The position numbers were made by a program, and so were the translations under genes. Positions 43,318 to 52,204 of a stretch of DNA of 64,000 nt are shown here, one piece after another. Origin of the DNA: Haloterrigena sp. H1 (GTDB lineage: Archaea > Halobacteriota > Halobacteria > Halobacteriales > Natrialbaceae); NCBI RefSeq assembly GCF_005938085.1, contig NZ_SMZK01000001.1, positions 806,001 through 870,000 on the forward strand, given 5' to 3'. The notes under the pieces were generated by a model, which worked only from the letters and a program-made list of their open reading frames with translations, ran no database searches and was not told the DNA's origin. Position 1 is the first letter of the stretch. Every line of letters starts with the position of its first letter.

Positions 43318-44295
43318 ATGGCCTCGACTGCACTCGTCACCGGCTGCTCGTCCGGTATCGGCTACGAAACGGCCCACGCGCTGCTGGCCGACGGCTGGCA
43401 CGTCTACGCAACCGCGCGCGACCGCGACCGGGACGGCCTCGAGAATCTGGCCGATCGCGGTGCCGAACTCGCGGCACTTGACCTGACCGAACCCGCGGAC
43501 ATCGAGCGTGTCGTCGCTCGCGTCCGCGACGAAGCCGGCGGCGTCGACTGCCTGATCAACAACGCGGGCTATGGCCAGTTCGGGCCGGTCGAAGACGTAT
43601 CGACGGACCGACTCGAGCGCCAGTTCGCCGTCCACTGCTTCGGCCCGCATCGGTTAATACGGGCAGTGTTGCCGGACATGCGCGAACGTGGTCGTGGCCG
43701 GATCGTCAACGTCACCAGCGCTGCGGATCGGCTCGCGCTGGCCGGGATCGGCGGCTACACCGCCTCGAAGTGGGCGCTCGCGAGTCTGAGCGACGCGCTC
43801 CGCCAGGAACTGGTCGGCTCGGACGTCGAGGTCGTGGTCGTCCAGCCCGGACTCGTCGCGACGCCGTTTTACGATCGCGCCCTGAGTGAACTCGATGCGG
43901 CGGCCGCGGCCGCACGATCGCCGGCCCAGGTCGACGGTGACGCGACGGCTGCAGTCGCAGACGACGACGTGACCGTCGTCAGACCGACGCAGTACACCGA
44001 CCTCTATCGCGTCCTCCAGCAGGTTCGCGCCGTCGAGGGCGGCGGTCGTCTCATCAACGACCCCGACGACGTCGCCGAGACGATTCTAACGGCCGCGACG
44101 GTGCCCGATCCCGATACCCACTACCGCGTCGGTCCACTTCCCCTGCTCGGCTCGCTGTACGGTACGCTTGTGCCGGCGACACTTCGAGACCAGCTCACAA
44201 AACTCGGCATTCGACTAGCTGCGAGCGAACCAGTCTTAGACGTACTCGAGCGACGGACCCCCGAGACGGGGGCGGAGCCGTATCCACGGCGGTGA
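43318..44295 (+). CDS. Short-chain dehydrogenase/reductase
   Basis: 325 aa, longer than the classical 250 because of a C-terminal extension. TGCSSGIG near residues 8-15 is the cofactor motif, NNAGYG follows, Ser lies in VNVTSAADR and YTASK is the catalytic pair. ATARDRDRDGL suggests an Arg-rich NADP pocket. The substrate is unknown; the family includes retinol- and steroid-type enzymes. Confidence 0.85.
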   Translation: MASTALVTGCSSGIGYETAHALLADGWHVYATARDRDRDGLENLADRGAELAALDLTEPADIERVVARVRDEAGGVDCLINNAGYGQFGPVEDVSTDRLERQFAVHCFGPHRLIRAVLPDMRERGRGRIVNVTSAADRLALAGIGGYTASKWALASLSDALRQELVGSDVEVVVVQPGLVATPFYDRALSELDAAAAAARSPAQVDGDATAAVADDDVTVVRPTQYTDLYRVLQQVRAVEGGGRLINDPDDVAETILTAATVPDPDTHYRVGPLPLLGSLYGTLVPATLRDQLTKLGIRLAASEPVLDVLERRTPETGAEPYPRR

Positions 44296-44302
44296 CGGTG
44301 AC

Positions 44303-44758
44303 TCACGTTTGTGCGGCCGTTCCGCTGGGGACCTCGCGGCCGCCGGTGTAGGCGATGTACGCCGACAGCCCTGCGGCGACCAGGCCCGAGAGGACGTTAC
44401 TCCAGATCAGCGCGGTGGACGCGGCCTCGAGGCCGCTCATGGCGAACTCGCCGCCGAGGGCCCACTGGGAGACGAAGATCCACAGCGCCAGCAGGGCGAC
44501 GAGCGACATCACGCCAGTACTGGTGGCGTAGCCGTTAGCGAGCCGGTAGTAGTTGTAGCCGGCCAGCAGGAAGATCCCGCCGCCGACCAGCAGGTTGTTC
44601 CACAGCATGGACGCCGCCGGTCCGTAGACGAACGGCGAGACGGCGATCCACAGCCCGATCAGAGAGACGAATCCGCTCAGCCATTTCTCACCGTCCGAGC
44701 CACGCTGCCGGGCAGTCGATTCACCGGTCGTCGGGTCGTTGGTCGTGGACTCGCTCAT
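44303..44758 (-). CDS. SPW-repeat membrane protein
   Basis: 151 aa, four helices. Two SPW-type units: WLSGFVSLIGLWIAVSPFVYG and VMSLVALLALWIFVSQWALGG. A Ser/Thr-rich N-terminus precedes them. Proteins of this type occur in many haloarchaea; function unknown. Confidence 0.85.
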   Translation of the reverse strand: MSESTTNDPTTGESTARQRGSDGEKWLSGFVSLIGLWIAVSPFVYGPAASMLWNNLLVGGGIFLLAGYNYYRLANGYATSTGVMSLVALLALWIFVSQWALGGEFAMSGLEAASTALIWSNVLSGLVAAGLSAYIAYTGGREVPSGTAAQT

Positions 44759-45073
44759 AGTCGGCGCTACCGCAAGCGTGCGGAAAAAACGTGTCGACCG
44801 TTCTAGTCAGGCCGTGAGACTCCGGTTCGGTAACCGTGTCATCCGTGCCCGCTCAATGAGTGATGAGGGCCTTCCAAACAGGTGTTATAACTCGTCAATC
44901 AGTGGCTGGTGGCGATCAGGATGATCGGATAAGCAGGTTTTACCTCGGGCTGGCTCGATCGCGAAATCAAATACGGCCCACTCGGAACCCAGAGACGGCT
45001 GGACCGCGGTGTAAACGGCCCTCGAGACGTGGATTCCAATAGACACTTCTACTGCTTCTCTGTCCCATTATGC
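44759..45073. other. Divergent intergenic region (315 bp)
   Basis: Between the SPW gene and the small HTH gene. It must contain both promoters. I see no ORF, RNA gene or clear repeat. Confidence 0.4.
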
Positions 45074-45319
45074 ATGGGTGCTTCGGACCTGTATGATCCG
45101 GACCGAATCTCTCCGCTCGCATGGCGACTGCTCAGAGTTGCAGCCGGATACGACCAACGAGCAGTCGAACGGGAGGTGGACGAACTCATGCAGGCACATA
45201 TCTCGATGCTCGAGAGTGGGAACCGGTCGTTGTCACACGCACGGCGAACGACGCTGCTGGAACTCTACAGCGCCGAGCTCACTGACGAGCAGGTACAGGC
45301 GATCGCCGATCACTTCTAA
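45074..45319 (+). CDS. Small HTH (XRE-like) regulator
   Basis: 81 aa from the ATG at 45074 (MGASDLYDP). The stretch PLAWRLLRVAAGYDQRAVEREVDELMQAHISMLESGNRSLSHARRTTLLELY resembles the five-helix XRE DNA-binding fold, with an extra C-terminal helix (LTDEQVQAIADHF). It precedes the DASS transporter and could control it. A TCACCTATAGTGA dyad near 45340 lies between the two. Confidence 0.6.
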   Translation: MGASDLYDPDRISPLAWRLLRVAAGYDQRAVEREVDELMQAHISMLESGNRSLSHARRTTLLELYSAELTDEQVQAIADHF

Positions 45320-45408
45320 GTGAGACGTTCACAACGGGAATCACCTATAGTGATACATTCACGAAGAGTAAGCCTTAATAACGATAATGATAATCGCCGT
45401 CTGTATCA

Positions 45409-47037
45409 ATGATACACGGACTGTTGGGTGGTTCACACAGGCGAATAGTACAATTTCTCCTTGCAGGGATCGGGATGGCGGCGATCGCAGCCGCACCCAC
45501 TCCGACGGGGCTCTCGGTCGCGGGCCAGTACGCGATCGCGACGATGTTCTTCGCCGGCTTCCTCTGGGTGACCGGGACGCTTCCACTTGCGGTCACCGCA
45601 CTGACGATTCCAGTTTTACTGACTGGCACCGGCATCTACACCTCCATGGACGCCGCACTCGCGGGGTTCGCGGACCACATCGTCTTCCTGTTCCTCGCTG
45701 GCTTTATGCTCGCGAACGGAATTCAAAAGTACGATATCGATCGACGGATCGCGCTATATACCATCGCCAAGATGGGCAGTTCGCCGCGACGGCTGGTCCT
45801 CGCGATCATGATCGTGACTGCCGTCCTGTCGATGTGGGTCTCGAACACGGCAACGGCCGCGATGATGACGCCGATCGCGGTCGGGATTCTTACTCAGGTG
45901 CTCGACCGGGACGACCTCGCGTCGTCACAGGAGTCGGCGGCCGATGCCGACGTGGCCGACGCCGACGCAGTCCCCGACGGCGGCGCCGTCGGCTCGACGG
46001 CTGACTTCACGAACATCCAGATCTCGATGCTGCTGGGGACCGCCTACGCCGCGAGCGTCGGTGGTGTCGGAACGATCATCGGCACGCCGCCGAACGCGAT
46101 CCTCGTCGGTCAGCTCAACGCTATTCTGGACTACGAGATCGGGTTCGCCGAGTGGTTCCTCGTCGGCTTCCCGGTCGTCGTCGTGACACTCCCGCTGATC
46201 TGGTTCCTCCTGACGTACGTGCTCTATCCACCGGAGATCCCGCAGGTCGATCAGGCGCGCTCGATCGCCCGGGAACAGCTCGAGGCCGAAGGCGAACTCG
46301 ACCCGCGTGGCAAGCGCGTGGCGATGATCTTCGCGGCGACGGCGGGTCTCTGGATGCTCGGCGGGCTCGGCAATCTCTTCGAGCCGTTCCTCTCGGATAC
46401 CTGGATGACGACCCTGTTCGGCGGCGAGGAGGGCATGACGGTCTTCGGTACCGAAGGACATCAGGGCCTGCTCTACTACGTGATGGTCGGCGTCGCCGCG
46501 GTGCCGGCGCTCGTCCTGGCCGACACGATGGAGTGGGACGAACTGGTCGACATCGACTGGGGAACGCTGTTGCTGTTCGGCGGCGGGATCTCGCTTGCGA
46601 ACGCGCTGGCGGACACGGGCGCGACGGAGTGGATCGCCGAGACGGTGTTCGGCGGACTCGTCGGTGCACCGATCGTCCTCGTCATCGGTGCGGTCGTCCT
46701 GCTGGTTATCTTCCTGACTGAAATGACGTCGAACTCCGCGACGACCAGCATCATCGTTCCCATCCTGATCAGTCTGGGCAGCGTCTTCTCGGCCACGCTC
46801 GGGCTGACCGACTTCTCGACTGCACTCTTCCTGTCGGTCTCCGGTGCGATCGCCGCAAGCTTCGCGTTCGCGCTCCCGGTTGCGACACCGCCGAACGCCA
46901 TCGTGTTCGGCAGCGGTTACATCAAACAGCGTCACATGCTCCGGACAGGACTCATCCTGAACGCGATCATGACCGTCATCCTGACGGGGCTCATCTGGCT
47001 GCTGTTCACCTTCGTCTGGCCACGCCTGCTGTGGTAA
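45409..47037 (+). CDS. DASS/SLC13 family anion transporter
   Basis: 542 aa with about 12 helices and two inverted repeats. SNTATAAMMTPIAVG and TSNSATTSIIVPIL carry the paired Ser-Asn-Thr/Ser signatures of the sodium and carboxylate sites in this family. The GTIIGTPPNAILVGQL and VATPPNAIVFGSGYI loops are typical. It likely imports di- or tricarboxylates or sulfate with sodium. A CTTAATAA box about 33 nt upstream gives a leaderless start. Confidence 0.88.
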   Translation: MIHGLLGGSHRRIVQFLLAGIGMAAIAAAPTPTGLSVAGQYAIATMFFAGFLWVTGTLPLAVTALTIPVLLTGTGIYTSMDAALAGFADHIVFLFLAGFMLANGIQKYDIDRRIALYTIAKMGSSPRRLVLAIMIVTAVLSMWVSNTATAAMMTPIAVGILTQVLDRDDLASSQESAADADVADADAVPDGGAVGSTADFTNIQISMLLGTAYAASVGGVGTIIGTPPNAILVGQLNAILDYEIGFAEWFLVGFPVVVVTLPLIWFLLTYVLYPPEIPQVDQARSIAREQLEAEGELDPRGKRVAMIFAATAGLWMLGGLGNLFEPFLSDTWMTTLFGGEEGMTVFGTEGHQGLLYYVMVGVAAVPALVLADTMEWDELVDIDWGTLLLFGGGISLANALADTGATEWIAETVFGGLVGAPIVLVIGAVVLLVIFLTEMTSNSATTSIIVPILISLGSVFSATLGLTDFSTALFLSVSGAIAASFAFALPVATPPNAIVFGSGYIKQRHMLRTGLILNAIMTVILTGLIWLLFTFVWPRLLW

Positions 47038-47354
47038 ACGACGACTGAGCTTCGTACACAGTCGTTTCTGCTGACTCGTGGTGGTTTCGAGCCGCTACCG
47101 TCGTTTCGGTGTCTCCTCGACGGACACCTGTCGGCCTCGGTCGGCGCTCACTTCGGTTGTCGTTGTGGAAACCCAGCGGGCAGTATGCCAGTCGATCGCC
47201 TCGAGGGACAACAGCGCGCTCGTCCGGACCACGAGAGTTCGACCGGACTAGCGGACGCTCGACACCTGTCAGGGATAGCGACAGCGGATCGGAACAGTCG
47301 GCCAAAGCGATCGCTCCGAACAGCTATTATATCGAAATACGTACGGTAACATGT
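47038..47354. promoter_or_regulatory. Spacer with halocyanin promoter
   Basis: Long open frames here look like shadows, with no ribosome-binding site. TTATAT near 47325 lies about 28 nt before the halocyanin ATG and is the likely TATA box. Confidence 0.4.
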
Positions 47355-47771
47355 ATGAACCGTCGAACAATCCTCACAGCGACAGGAGGGATGTCGACGT
47401 TGTTCGTAACGGGCTGTCTGGGTGGGAGCGGTCCGGTTGGCGAAGAGACCACCGACGTGTCGATGGAGGATGAGCAGTTCGATCCACGGAACGTCCACGC
47501 TGACACGGATGCGACGATCACGTGGACCAACGAGGGCGAGACGCGCCATACGGTCACGGCAGCCTCGGACAACTGGGAGAAAGACAGCGAGGTCCCCGAC
47601 GGCGCAGAGACGACCCACACGTTTGGAGAAAGTGGGGTGTACGACGTGTATTGCAGCATCCACGGCGACGCCGAGCTTTCGGGGATGAGTATGAAGGTGA
47701 GCATCGGTGACGCCACCATCGAGAATCCACTCGGCGATGGCAGCGACGCTGATGGGGGTGGCTACTACTGA
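47355..47771 (+). CDS. Halocyanin-like blue copper lipoprotein
   Basis: 138 aa. A Tat lipoprotein signal, MNRRTILTATGGMSTLFVTGC, is followed by a cupredoxin domain with ligands H65, C100, H103 and M111 (or M113) in ETRHTVTA and VYCSIHGDAELSGM. An acidic linker follows the anchor and a Gly-rich end closes the protein. It probably carries electrons at the outer membrane face. The stop codon is the first triplet of a dispersed repeat. Confidence 0.9.
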   Translation: MNRRTILTATGGMSTLFVTGCLGGSGPVGEETTDVSMEDEQFDPRNVHADTDATITWTNEGETRHTVTAASDNWEKDSEVPDGAETTHTFGESGVYDVYCSIHGDAELSGMSMKVSIGDATIENPLGDGSDADGGGYY

Positions 47772-47816
47772 TACTGCCGGACAGAACGACGTATTGACTG
47801 CTGTCCAGTAGTATGA
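47769..47816 (+). repeat. Dispersed inverted-repeat unit, short copy, at the halocyanin stop
   Basis: 48 bp beginning with the TGA of the halocyanin gene. TGATACTGCCGGACA and TGTCCAGTAGTATGA are the imperfectly paired ends with GAACGACGTATTGACTGC between. The same ends occur, inverted, at 39666-39780. Nothing else is seen up to the ctaB stop at 47973. Confidence 0.65.
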
Positions 47817-47972
47817 GAGCGGGTCCCGCCTGTCTCGAGTGGCTCCGTGACGCAGTCATCGCTTTTGCCCTGCGCTTCATTCACGTGCCGAGTGACGACG
47901 GTAGTGACTCGAGAGCGTACAGGCGAGCGAATCTGTCTGAAATGCACCGCAGGAGTGTCGGTGCCCGACCGC

Positions 47973-49400
47973 TTAGAACGCGAGTGCGTCCACGAGGACC
48001 GCAACCAAGACAGCCCCGAGGAACGCGTTCGAGGCGTGGAACGAGCGAAACGCCGCGGCCTCGGTCTGTTCGAAGTGCAGGCGAACGGCGGCCCAGAGGA
48101 AAACGCCCCCAAAGAGGACGACGGTCCCGGCGTACAGCATGCCGAGGTTGGTGATCCAGGTCAGCGCGATCGCGCTCGCGAGCGTTGCGGCGATGTAGTA
48201 GAGGATGTGCTTTCTGGTGACGGTCTCGCCGCGGACGACCGGCATCATCGGGAAGCCACCGCGGGCGTAGTCGTCCTTGTAAGCCAGCGCGAGATTATAG
48301 AAGTGTGCCGGCGTCCAGAGGAAGATCAGTCCCGCGAGTGCGAGTCCCGGCATGCCGATCTCGTTGGTGACCGCAGCCCAGCCGATGAGCGCGGGCAGCG
48401 CTCCTGCAGCACCGCCGATAACCGTGTTCTGGACCGTGTTCGGCTTGAGCATGAGCGTGTAGACGACGCTGTAAAACAGGATCGCGGCGAGTCCAAGCGC
48501 CGCGGCCAGCCGGTTGATCGTCAGGAACGCGGCCAGCGACGCGGCTGTCAGCGCAAAGCCGAACACGAGTGCCTTCCAGACCGGGATCAGATCGACCGCG
48601 AGCGGCCGTTCTGCCGTCCGCGACATCTGCTGGTCGACGTCGCGCTCGAGGACGTGGTTGAAGGTGCCACTCGCGCCGATCGCCAAGACGCCGCCACCGA
48701 GCGTCGCGAGGACGGTCGGCAGTTCAAGGTCGGGGCCAGCAGCTAGCGCCATGCCGGCGGCGGCGACCAGACAGAGCAGCCACATCAGTCGCGGTTTCGT
48801 CATGCGGAAGTACGCGATCGCAGTGAGCCGGGCGCGGGCCAACCGGCTCGAGGGGAGTGTGCGTTCGGTTGCAGTCGGGACATCCTCCTCGAGTTCCTCG
48901 AGCGGCGTCGGCGAGTCGATCGCGTCGTCGTCGCTGCCGGTCGCGAGCTCTAAATCCCAGGCGAGCGCGAGGACGACCGCCGAGAAGATCACGAGTCCGA
49001 GTGCGAGGTGGAGCCCGGGAACGATCGCCGCGGGACCGACCGTCGCGGTGAGGGCACCGACGCCGACTTGGACGGCGTAGAGGAGGCCACCGACCACGAG
49101 TATCGATCGGACACGGCTCGAGACGTCCCCGAGGACCGCAGCGATCGCCGTCGCACCGACGAGCAGGCCGACCACGGCGGCCGTCAGCCGGTGGGCCCAG
49201 GCGATCGCGAGTTCGGTCTGGCTCAGCGGGTCGACCGGCGCGTGACAGGTCGGCCACGTCGAACACGACGCGGTCGCGTTCGTCAGCGAGGTCGTCGCGC
49301 CGACGATCAATAACAAGTACACGCCCAGAGCGGTCACTGAGAGCAGTGCTGAAAAGCGTCGCCGCGTACTGATCGGACGGGGGAACGACTCTGTTGCCAC
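47973..49400 (-). CDS. ctaB: Heme O synthase (CtaB) with N-terminal heme A synthase-like half
   Basis: 475 aa from a GTG. Residues about 15-150 form four helices with His in AIAWAHRLTAAVVG and GLHLALGLVIF, as in one half of CtaA, and a Cys pair (CSTWPTCHAPVD) in the first loop. After an acidic linker, residues about 195-475 are a UbiA-type farnesyltransferase with the NHVLERDVDQQMSRTAERPL Asp motif and the LAYKDDYARGGFPMMPVVRG second motif. It adds farnesyl to heme b for terminal oxidases. Such fusions occur in haloarchaea. An IS5-type element lies 95 bp upstream. Confidence 0.88.
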   Translation of the reverse strand: MATESFPRPISTRRRFSALLSVTALGVYLLLIVGATTSLTNATASCSTWPTCHAPVDPLSQTELAIAWAHRLTAAVVGLLVGATAIAAVLGDVSSRVRSILVVGGLLYAVQVGVGALTATVGPAAIVPGLHLALGLVIFSAVVLALAWDLELATGSDDDAIDSPTPLEELEEDVPTATERTLPSSRLARARLTAIAYFRMTKPRLMWLLCLVAAAGMALAAGPDLELPTVLATLGGGVLAIGASGTFNHVLERDVDQQMSRTAERPLAVDLIPVWKALVFGFALTAASLAAFLTINRLAAALGLAAILFYSVVYTLMLKPNTVQNTVIGGAAGALPALIGWAAVTNEIGMPGLALAGLIFLWTPAHFYNLALAYKDDYARGGFPMMPVVRGETVTRKHILYYIAATLASAIALTWITNLGMLYAGTVVLFGGVFLWAAVRLHFEQTEAAAFRSFHASNAFLGAVLVAVLVDALAF

Positions 49401-49494
49401 GGCTATTCTCGTCTACACCCTTTGACTCCGTATATTTATGGCTCCCGCTTTTGCCGCTTTCATCCGATCGCCTCGTATCCGACCTAGTTTTTTC

Positions 49495-50425
49495 TGCTCT
49501 GTTGAATAGATGCTGAGTCACGGTTACAGCGGCTCACACAGCGGTTCTATATTGATGAGGGCGAACATCAGGACAATTTCACGGAACTGGCGATACCAGC
49601 CCAGCGCTCGCACGGCGTCGCCGAGCGAGCGCTTCGTTGTTGAGTACGAGGTTTCGGCCATCCAGCGCTGAGAGTATCCTTTTGCCCGAATGAGCGCGTT
49701 GTTCATGACTGCATTCGGTGATGAGCCGCGGTAGTGAACAAGGTACTCAACGTCAAGTGCGGAGATTTCGTACTCAGTGTGCCAGTCTTGGAACGCGTTG
49801 TCGGCAACCACGGACTGCAGGTCGTCCGCGTTTCGGCGGACGACCTGCGGTCCGGTCTTCGTATCGTGCTTCCACCGTGCTGTGATATGGACATCGAGAA
49901 CAGCGAGCGACTCTATATCAGTTAATGTCGTCACTTTCAGCGTCTGCACGGTATTTCCTGACCGCTGGCGGAAGTACGATGAAGAACGGCGGCGGTCAAA
50001 GAACGTGCTGTCGAGAGCAGCGTGGCCAGACTGCGGGTGTTGCTGCGCTGAAACGCGCAGCAACGCCCGCCACACCCACATTTTCAGCCGGTCAAACGAC
50101 TTATAGATCGTGCTGTAGTCGGGGAGGTCCTCTCGATCGAGACCGAGTACGTCACGAACCTCGGTCATGTACTTCAACCGATTCGGCGTTTCACGGTAGC
50201 TGTGGCCTTCTTCGAGCCGAAAACAGTGTAGGACGACATGGACCCAGCGGGCGAACCCGCCGCTGGCGGGCTCGCCCGCGTGCTTCCCCAACGCTTGTTT
50301 GGCTAGGTCACGACACTGCTCAATGAAGTCGAGGAGATCGATTTCCATAGGACAGAATCGAATTCCTCGGCTTCATCCTTCTAAGCCAGTGATATCGGCT
50401 GATTAGATCGCTGTTCAACAGAGCA
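49495..50425 (-). mobile_element. IS5-family (ISH1-like) insertion sequence, complete
   Basis: 931 bp with ends TGCTCTGTTGAA and TTCAACAGAGCA, flanked by the 8-bp duplication GTTTTTTC (49487-49494 and 50426-50433). An intact transposase occupies it. The flanks show a recent insertion between the ctaB promoter and the gene at 50785. Confidence 0.9.
49524..50348 (-). CDS. IS5-family transposase
   Basis: 274 aa. D in HAALDSTFFDRR, D in SVVADNAFQD, and E in MAETSYSTTKRSLGDAVRALGWYRQFREIVLM give the DDE set with the Y-x2-R-x3-E/K-x6-K-type end region of IS5 transposases. Full length, no internal stop. Confidence 0.88.
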   Translation of the reverse strand: MEIDLLDFIEQCRDLAKQALGKHAGEPASGGFARWVHVVLHCFRLEEGHSYRETPNRLKYMTEVRDVLGLDREDLPDYSTIYKSFDRLKMWVWRALLRVSAQQHPQSGHAALDSTFFDRRRSSSYFRQRSGNTVQTLKVTTLTDIESLAVLDVHITARWKHDTKTGPQVVRRNADDLQSVVADNAFQDWHTEYEISALDVEYLVHYRGSSPNAVMNNALIRAKGYSQRWMAETSYSTTKRSLGDAVRALGWYRQFREIVLMFALINIEPLCEPL

Positions 50426-50503
50426 GTTTTTTCCGCCTTCAATTGACCACCTCGTGTTCCAACCCGCGATACGACCGCCATAGCCGCCGTCCGACCGCTA
50501 CAA

Positions 50504-50785
50504 CTACATTCCCATGTCCGCGGCCGCGTCCGGGATCGGGAGGTCGTGCGGCGAGACGCCCAGCAGTTCGCCGACGTGGTCGAGTGCCATATCGAATCCG
50601 TAGTAGCGCTCGAGTTCGTCGCCATCGGCGGCTGGCCGCACTTTCAACATCGCGTACCCCTCGCGGTTCTGTGCGACCGCTGCTGTGGTGCCCGTTTCGT
50701 GCTCGAACGTCAGCAGTCGTTCGGTCTCGGTTTCCTCGTAAGTGGCCGTGATGCCGTTCGCGTCGGCCGTCCGGTCGTCAGTCAT
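50504..50785 (-). CDS. Small conserved haloarchaeal-type protein (93 aa)
   Basis: Starting at MTDDRTADANG the protein is soluble and beta-rich (GITATYEETETERLLTFEHETGTTAAVAQNREGYAMLKV), with a C-terminal helical part (YYGFDMALDHVGELLGVSPHDLPIP). No catalytic motif is visible. Its ATG overlaps the ATG of the divergent gene within the palindrome CAGTCATGACTG. Confidence 0.65.
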   Translation of the reverse strand: MTDDRTADANGITATYEETETERLLTFEHETGTTAAVAQNREGYAMLKVRPAADGDELERYYGFDMALDHVGELLGVSPHDLPIPDAAADMGM

Positions 50786-51842
50786 GACTGATACTCGCGA
50801 GGCAACCACCGGGAATCTGTCGGTTCCAGTGTTCCATTACACACCGGGACCACACAGCATCCTCAGCGTCTGCTTCACACGGCCGCGGCGGGCGCACATC
50901 GACACCGATTTTTCGGTCGCCTTCGAGGCTCGCCTCGTGAGCCGTTCTGAATCCACCACGCCTCCCCGTCCGCTCGCGGCGTTTCAACTCACACGAGCGG
51001 TCACGTTGCAGTGGCTCGCCGTCTCTGCGGTCGGGTTTTTCGGCTTCGCGTACGGGTTCGGGCACGTGCTCGCCTGGATTCGCGGCACCTCGCTCGAGCC
51101 GATCGTGATCGCGCCATCCTCACCGCCGACAGTGCTCGGCTGGCTGGCCATCTCCATCGGTCTGCTCGTCTGTGTGGTCGTTCCTCACGAACTGCTCCAC
51201 GGCGTGTTCCTCACGCGCTACGGCCAGCGCCCCGACTACGGGATCGGCGTCTCCCATTTCGTGCTCCCCTATGCGTACGCCGGGACCAGCGGCGCGCGCT
51301 ACACCCGCAATCAGTTGCTCGTCGCCCTGCTCGCCCCGTTCGTGGTGCTGACGACTGCCGGCGTCGCCGTAATGGTCGTCGTCCCCACGCCGCTGGTGAT
51401 CGTGCCGCTGGCGGCGAACGCGGCTGGCTCGATCGGCGATCTCTGGATGGCCGCCGTTCTCTATCAGTATCCTGCCGACGTTCGCGTGGGCGATCCACCC
51501 GGTGACGTTCGCGGCTTCGGTATCTACGGTGTGCACGGCCGATCGCTCAGCCGACGGCCTGGCATGCCACTGCTCGCCCGGTTTCTAAGCGGCGGCGTCG
51601 GTACCCTCGCCATGTTCGGACTCTACGCCTTGGGTGCCGTGCTGTTCTCGCTCGCCATCGGCACCGGTGATGTCGTCCTCGGTGATCCAGAGTCGGGTTG
51701 GCTGTTGTTTCGCCACTATCGGCTGCCAGACGGCACCGCACTCCTCGAGGTCGGCGACCGTGCTCTGCTCGGCGTCGCCATCCTCGGCGGGTTCGCGTGG
51801 ACGATCATCGCGACTGTCCACTGCCAGCTCACGGCGGAGTAA
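50784..51842 (+). CDS. DUF3267 putative membrane metalloprotease
   Basis: Up to 352 aa with six or so helices. VVPHELLHGVF (residues 135-139 HELLH) is a zinc HExxH in a membrane helix, and NAAGSIGDLWMAAVL downstream can give the third ligand, as in site-2-protease-like DUF3267 proteins. The ATG at 50784 overlaps the start of the divergent gene, leaving no room for promoters, and the first 51 residues look non-conserved; the in-frame GTG at 50937 (VSRSESTTPP) is a good alternative start. Confidence 0.75.
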   Translation: MTDTREATTGNLSVPVFHYTPGPHSILSVCFTRPRRAHIDTDFSVAFEARLVSRSESTTPPRPLAAFQLTRAVTLQWLAVSAVGFFGFAYGFGHVLAWIRGTSLEPIVIAPSSPPTVLGWLAISIGLLVCVVVPHELLHGVFLTRYGQRPDYGIGVSHFVLPYAYAGTSGARYTRNQLLVALLAPFVVLTTAGVAVMVVVPTPLVIVPLAANAAGSIGDLWMAAVLYQYPADVRVGDPPGDVRGFGIYGVHGRSLSRRPGMPLLARFLSGGVGTLAMFGLYALGAVLFSLAIGTGDVVLGDPESGWLLFRHYRLPDGTALLEVGDRALLGVAILGGFAWTIIATVHCQLTAE

Positions 51843-51885
51843 GAAACCGTAACGCTCGAGCGCGTCCCATACCGACTGCCACCCA

Positions 51886-52170
51886 ATGAGCAAGTGGCTT
51901 CGAAGCGGTCGCCGCCGAGACATCTGTTTTCTGCTCGCCGCGGCCGACGACGGCGAACTGCGCGGTCAGCAACTGAAATCGCGCCTCGAGTCGCATTACG
52001 ACGATCGGCTCGAGCCCAAATCGTTCTACGGCTCGCTGTCGGCACTGGTCGATGCGGGGTTCGTCGAGAAGCGAACGGAGGGACTTCACGATGTCTATGC
52101 GCTGACTGACGCTGGAGAACGACGGACACAAGAGCACGCCGAGTGGGTTCGGGCGTGTTTCGAAGACTAA
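51886..52170 (+). CDS. PadR-type transcriptional regulator
   Basis: 94 aa winged helix. RDICFLLAAADDGELRGQQLKSRLE, then LEPKSFYGSLSALVDAGFVEKRTEGLHDVYALTDAGERR is the PadR pattern of recognition helix plus wing ending in the LT-x-x-G motif. No long C-terminal dimer helix, as is usual in haloarchaeal short versions. It follows the protease gene by 43 bp and may regulate it. Confidence 0.8.
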   Translation: MSKWLRSGRRRDICFLLAAADDGELRGQQLKSRLESHYDDRLEPKSFYGSLSALVDAGFVEKRTEGLHDVYALTDAGERRTQEHAEWVRACFED

Positions 52171-52204
52171 CGGTCGAGTCTGGCTTGCGAGCGATACTCA
52201 GTCG

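Noticed and set aside
45330..45360. TCACCTATAGTGA as a proven operator of the DASS gene
   Set aside because: The dyad is short and single; it is noted as possible in the HTH gene entry but not reported as a site.
47109..47354. N-terminal extension of the halocyanin gene
   Set aside because: The open frame continues upstream, but the Tat lipoprotein signal must be N-terminal and a TATA box precedes the inner ATG.
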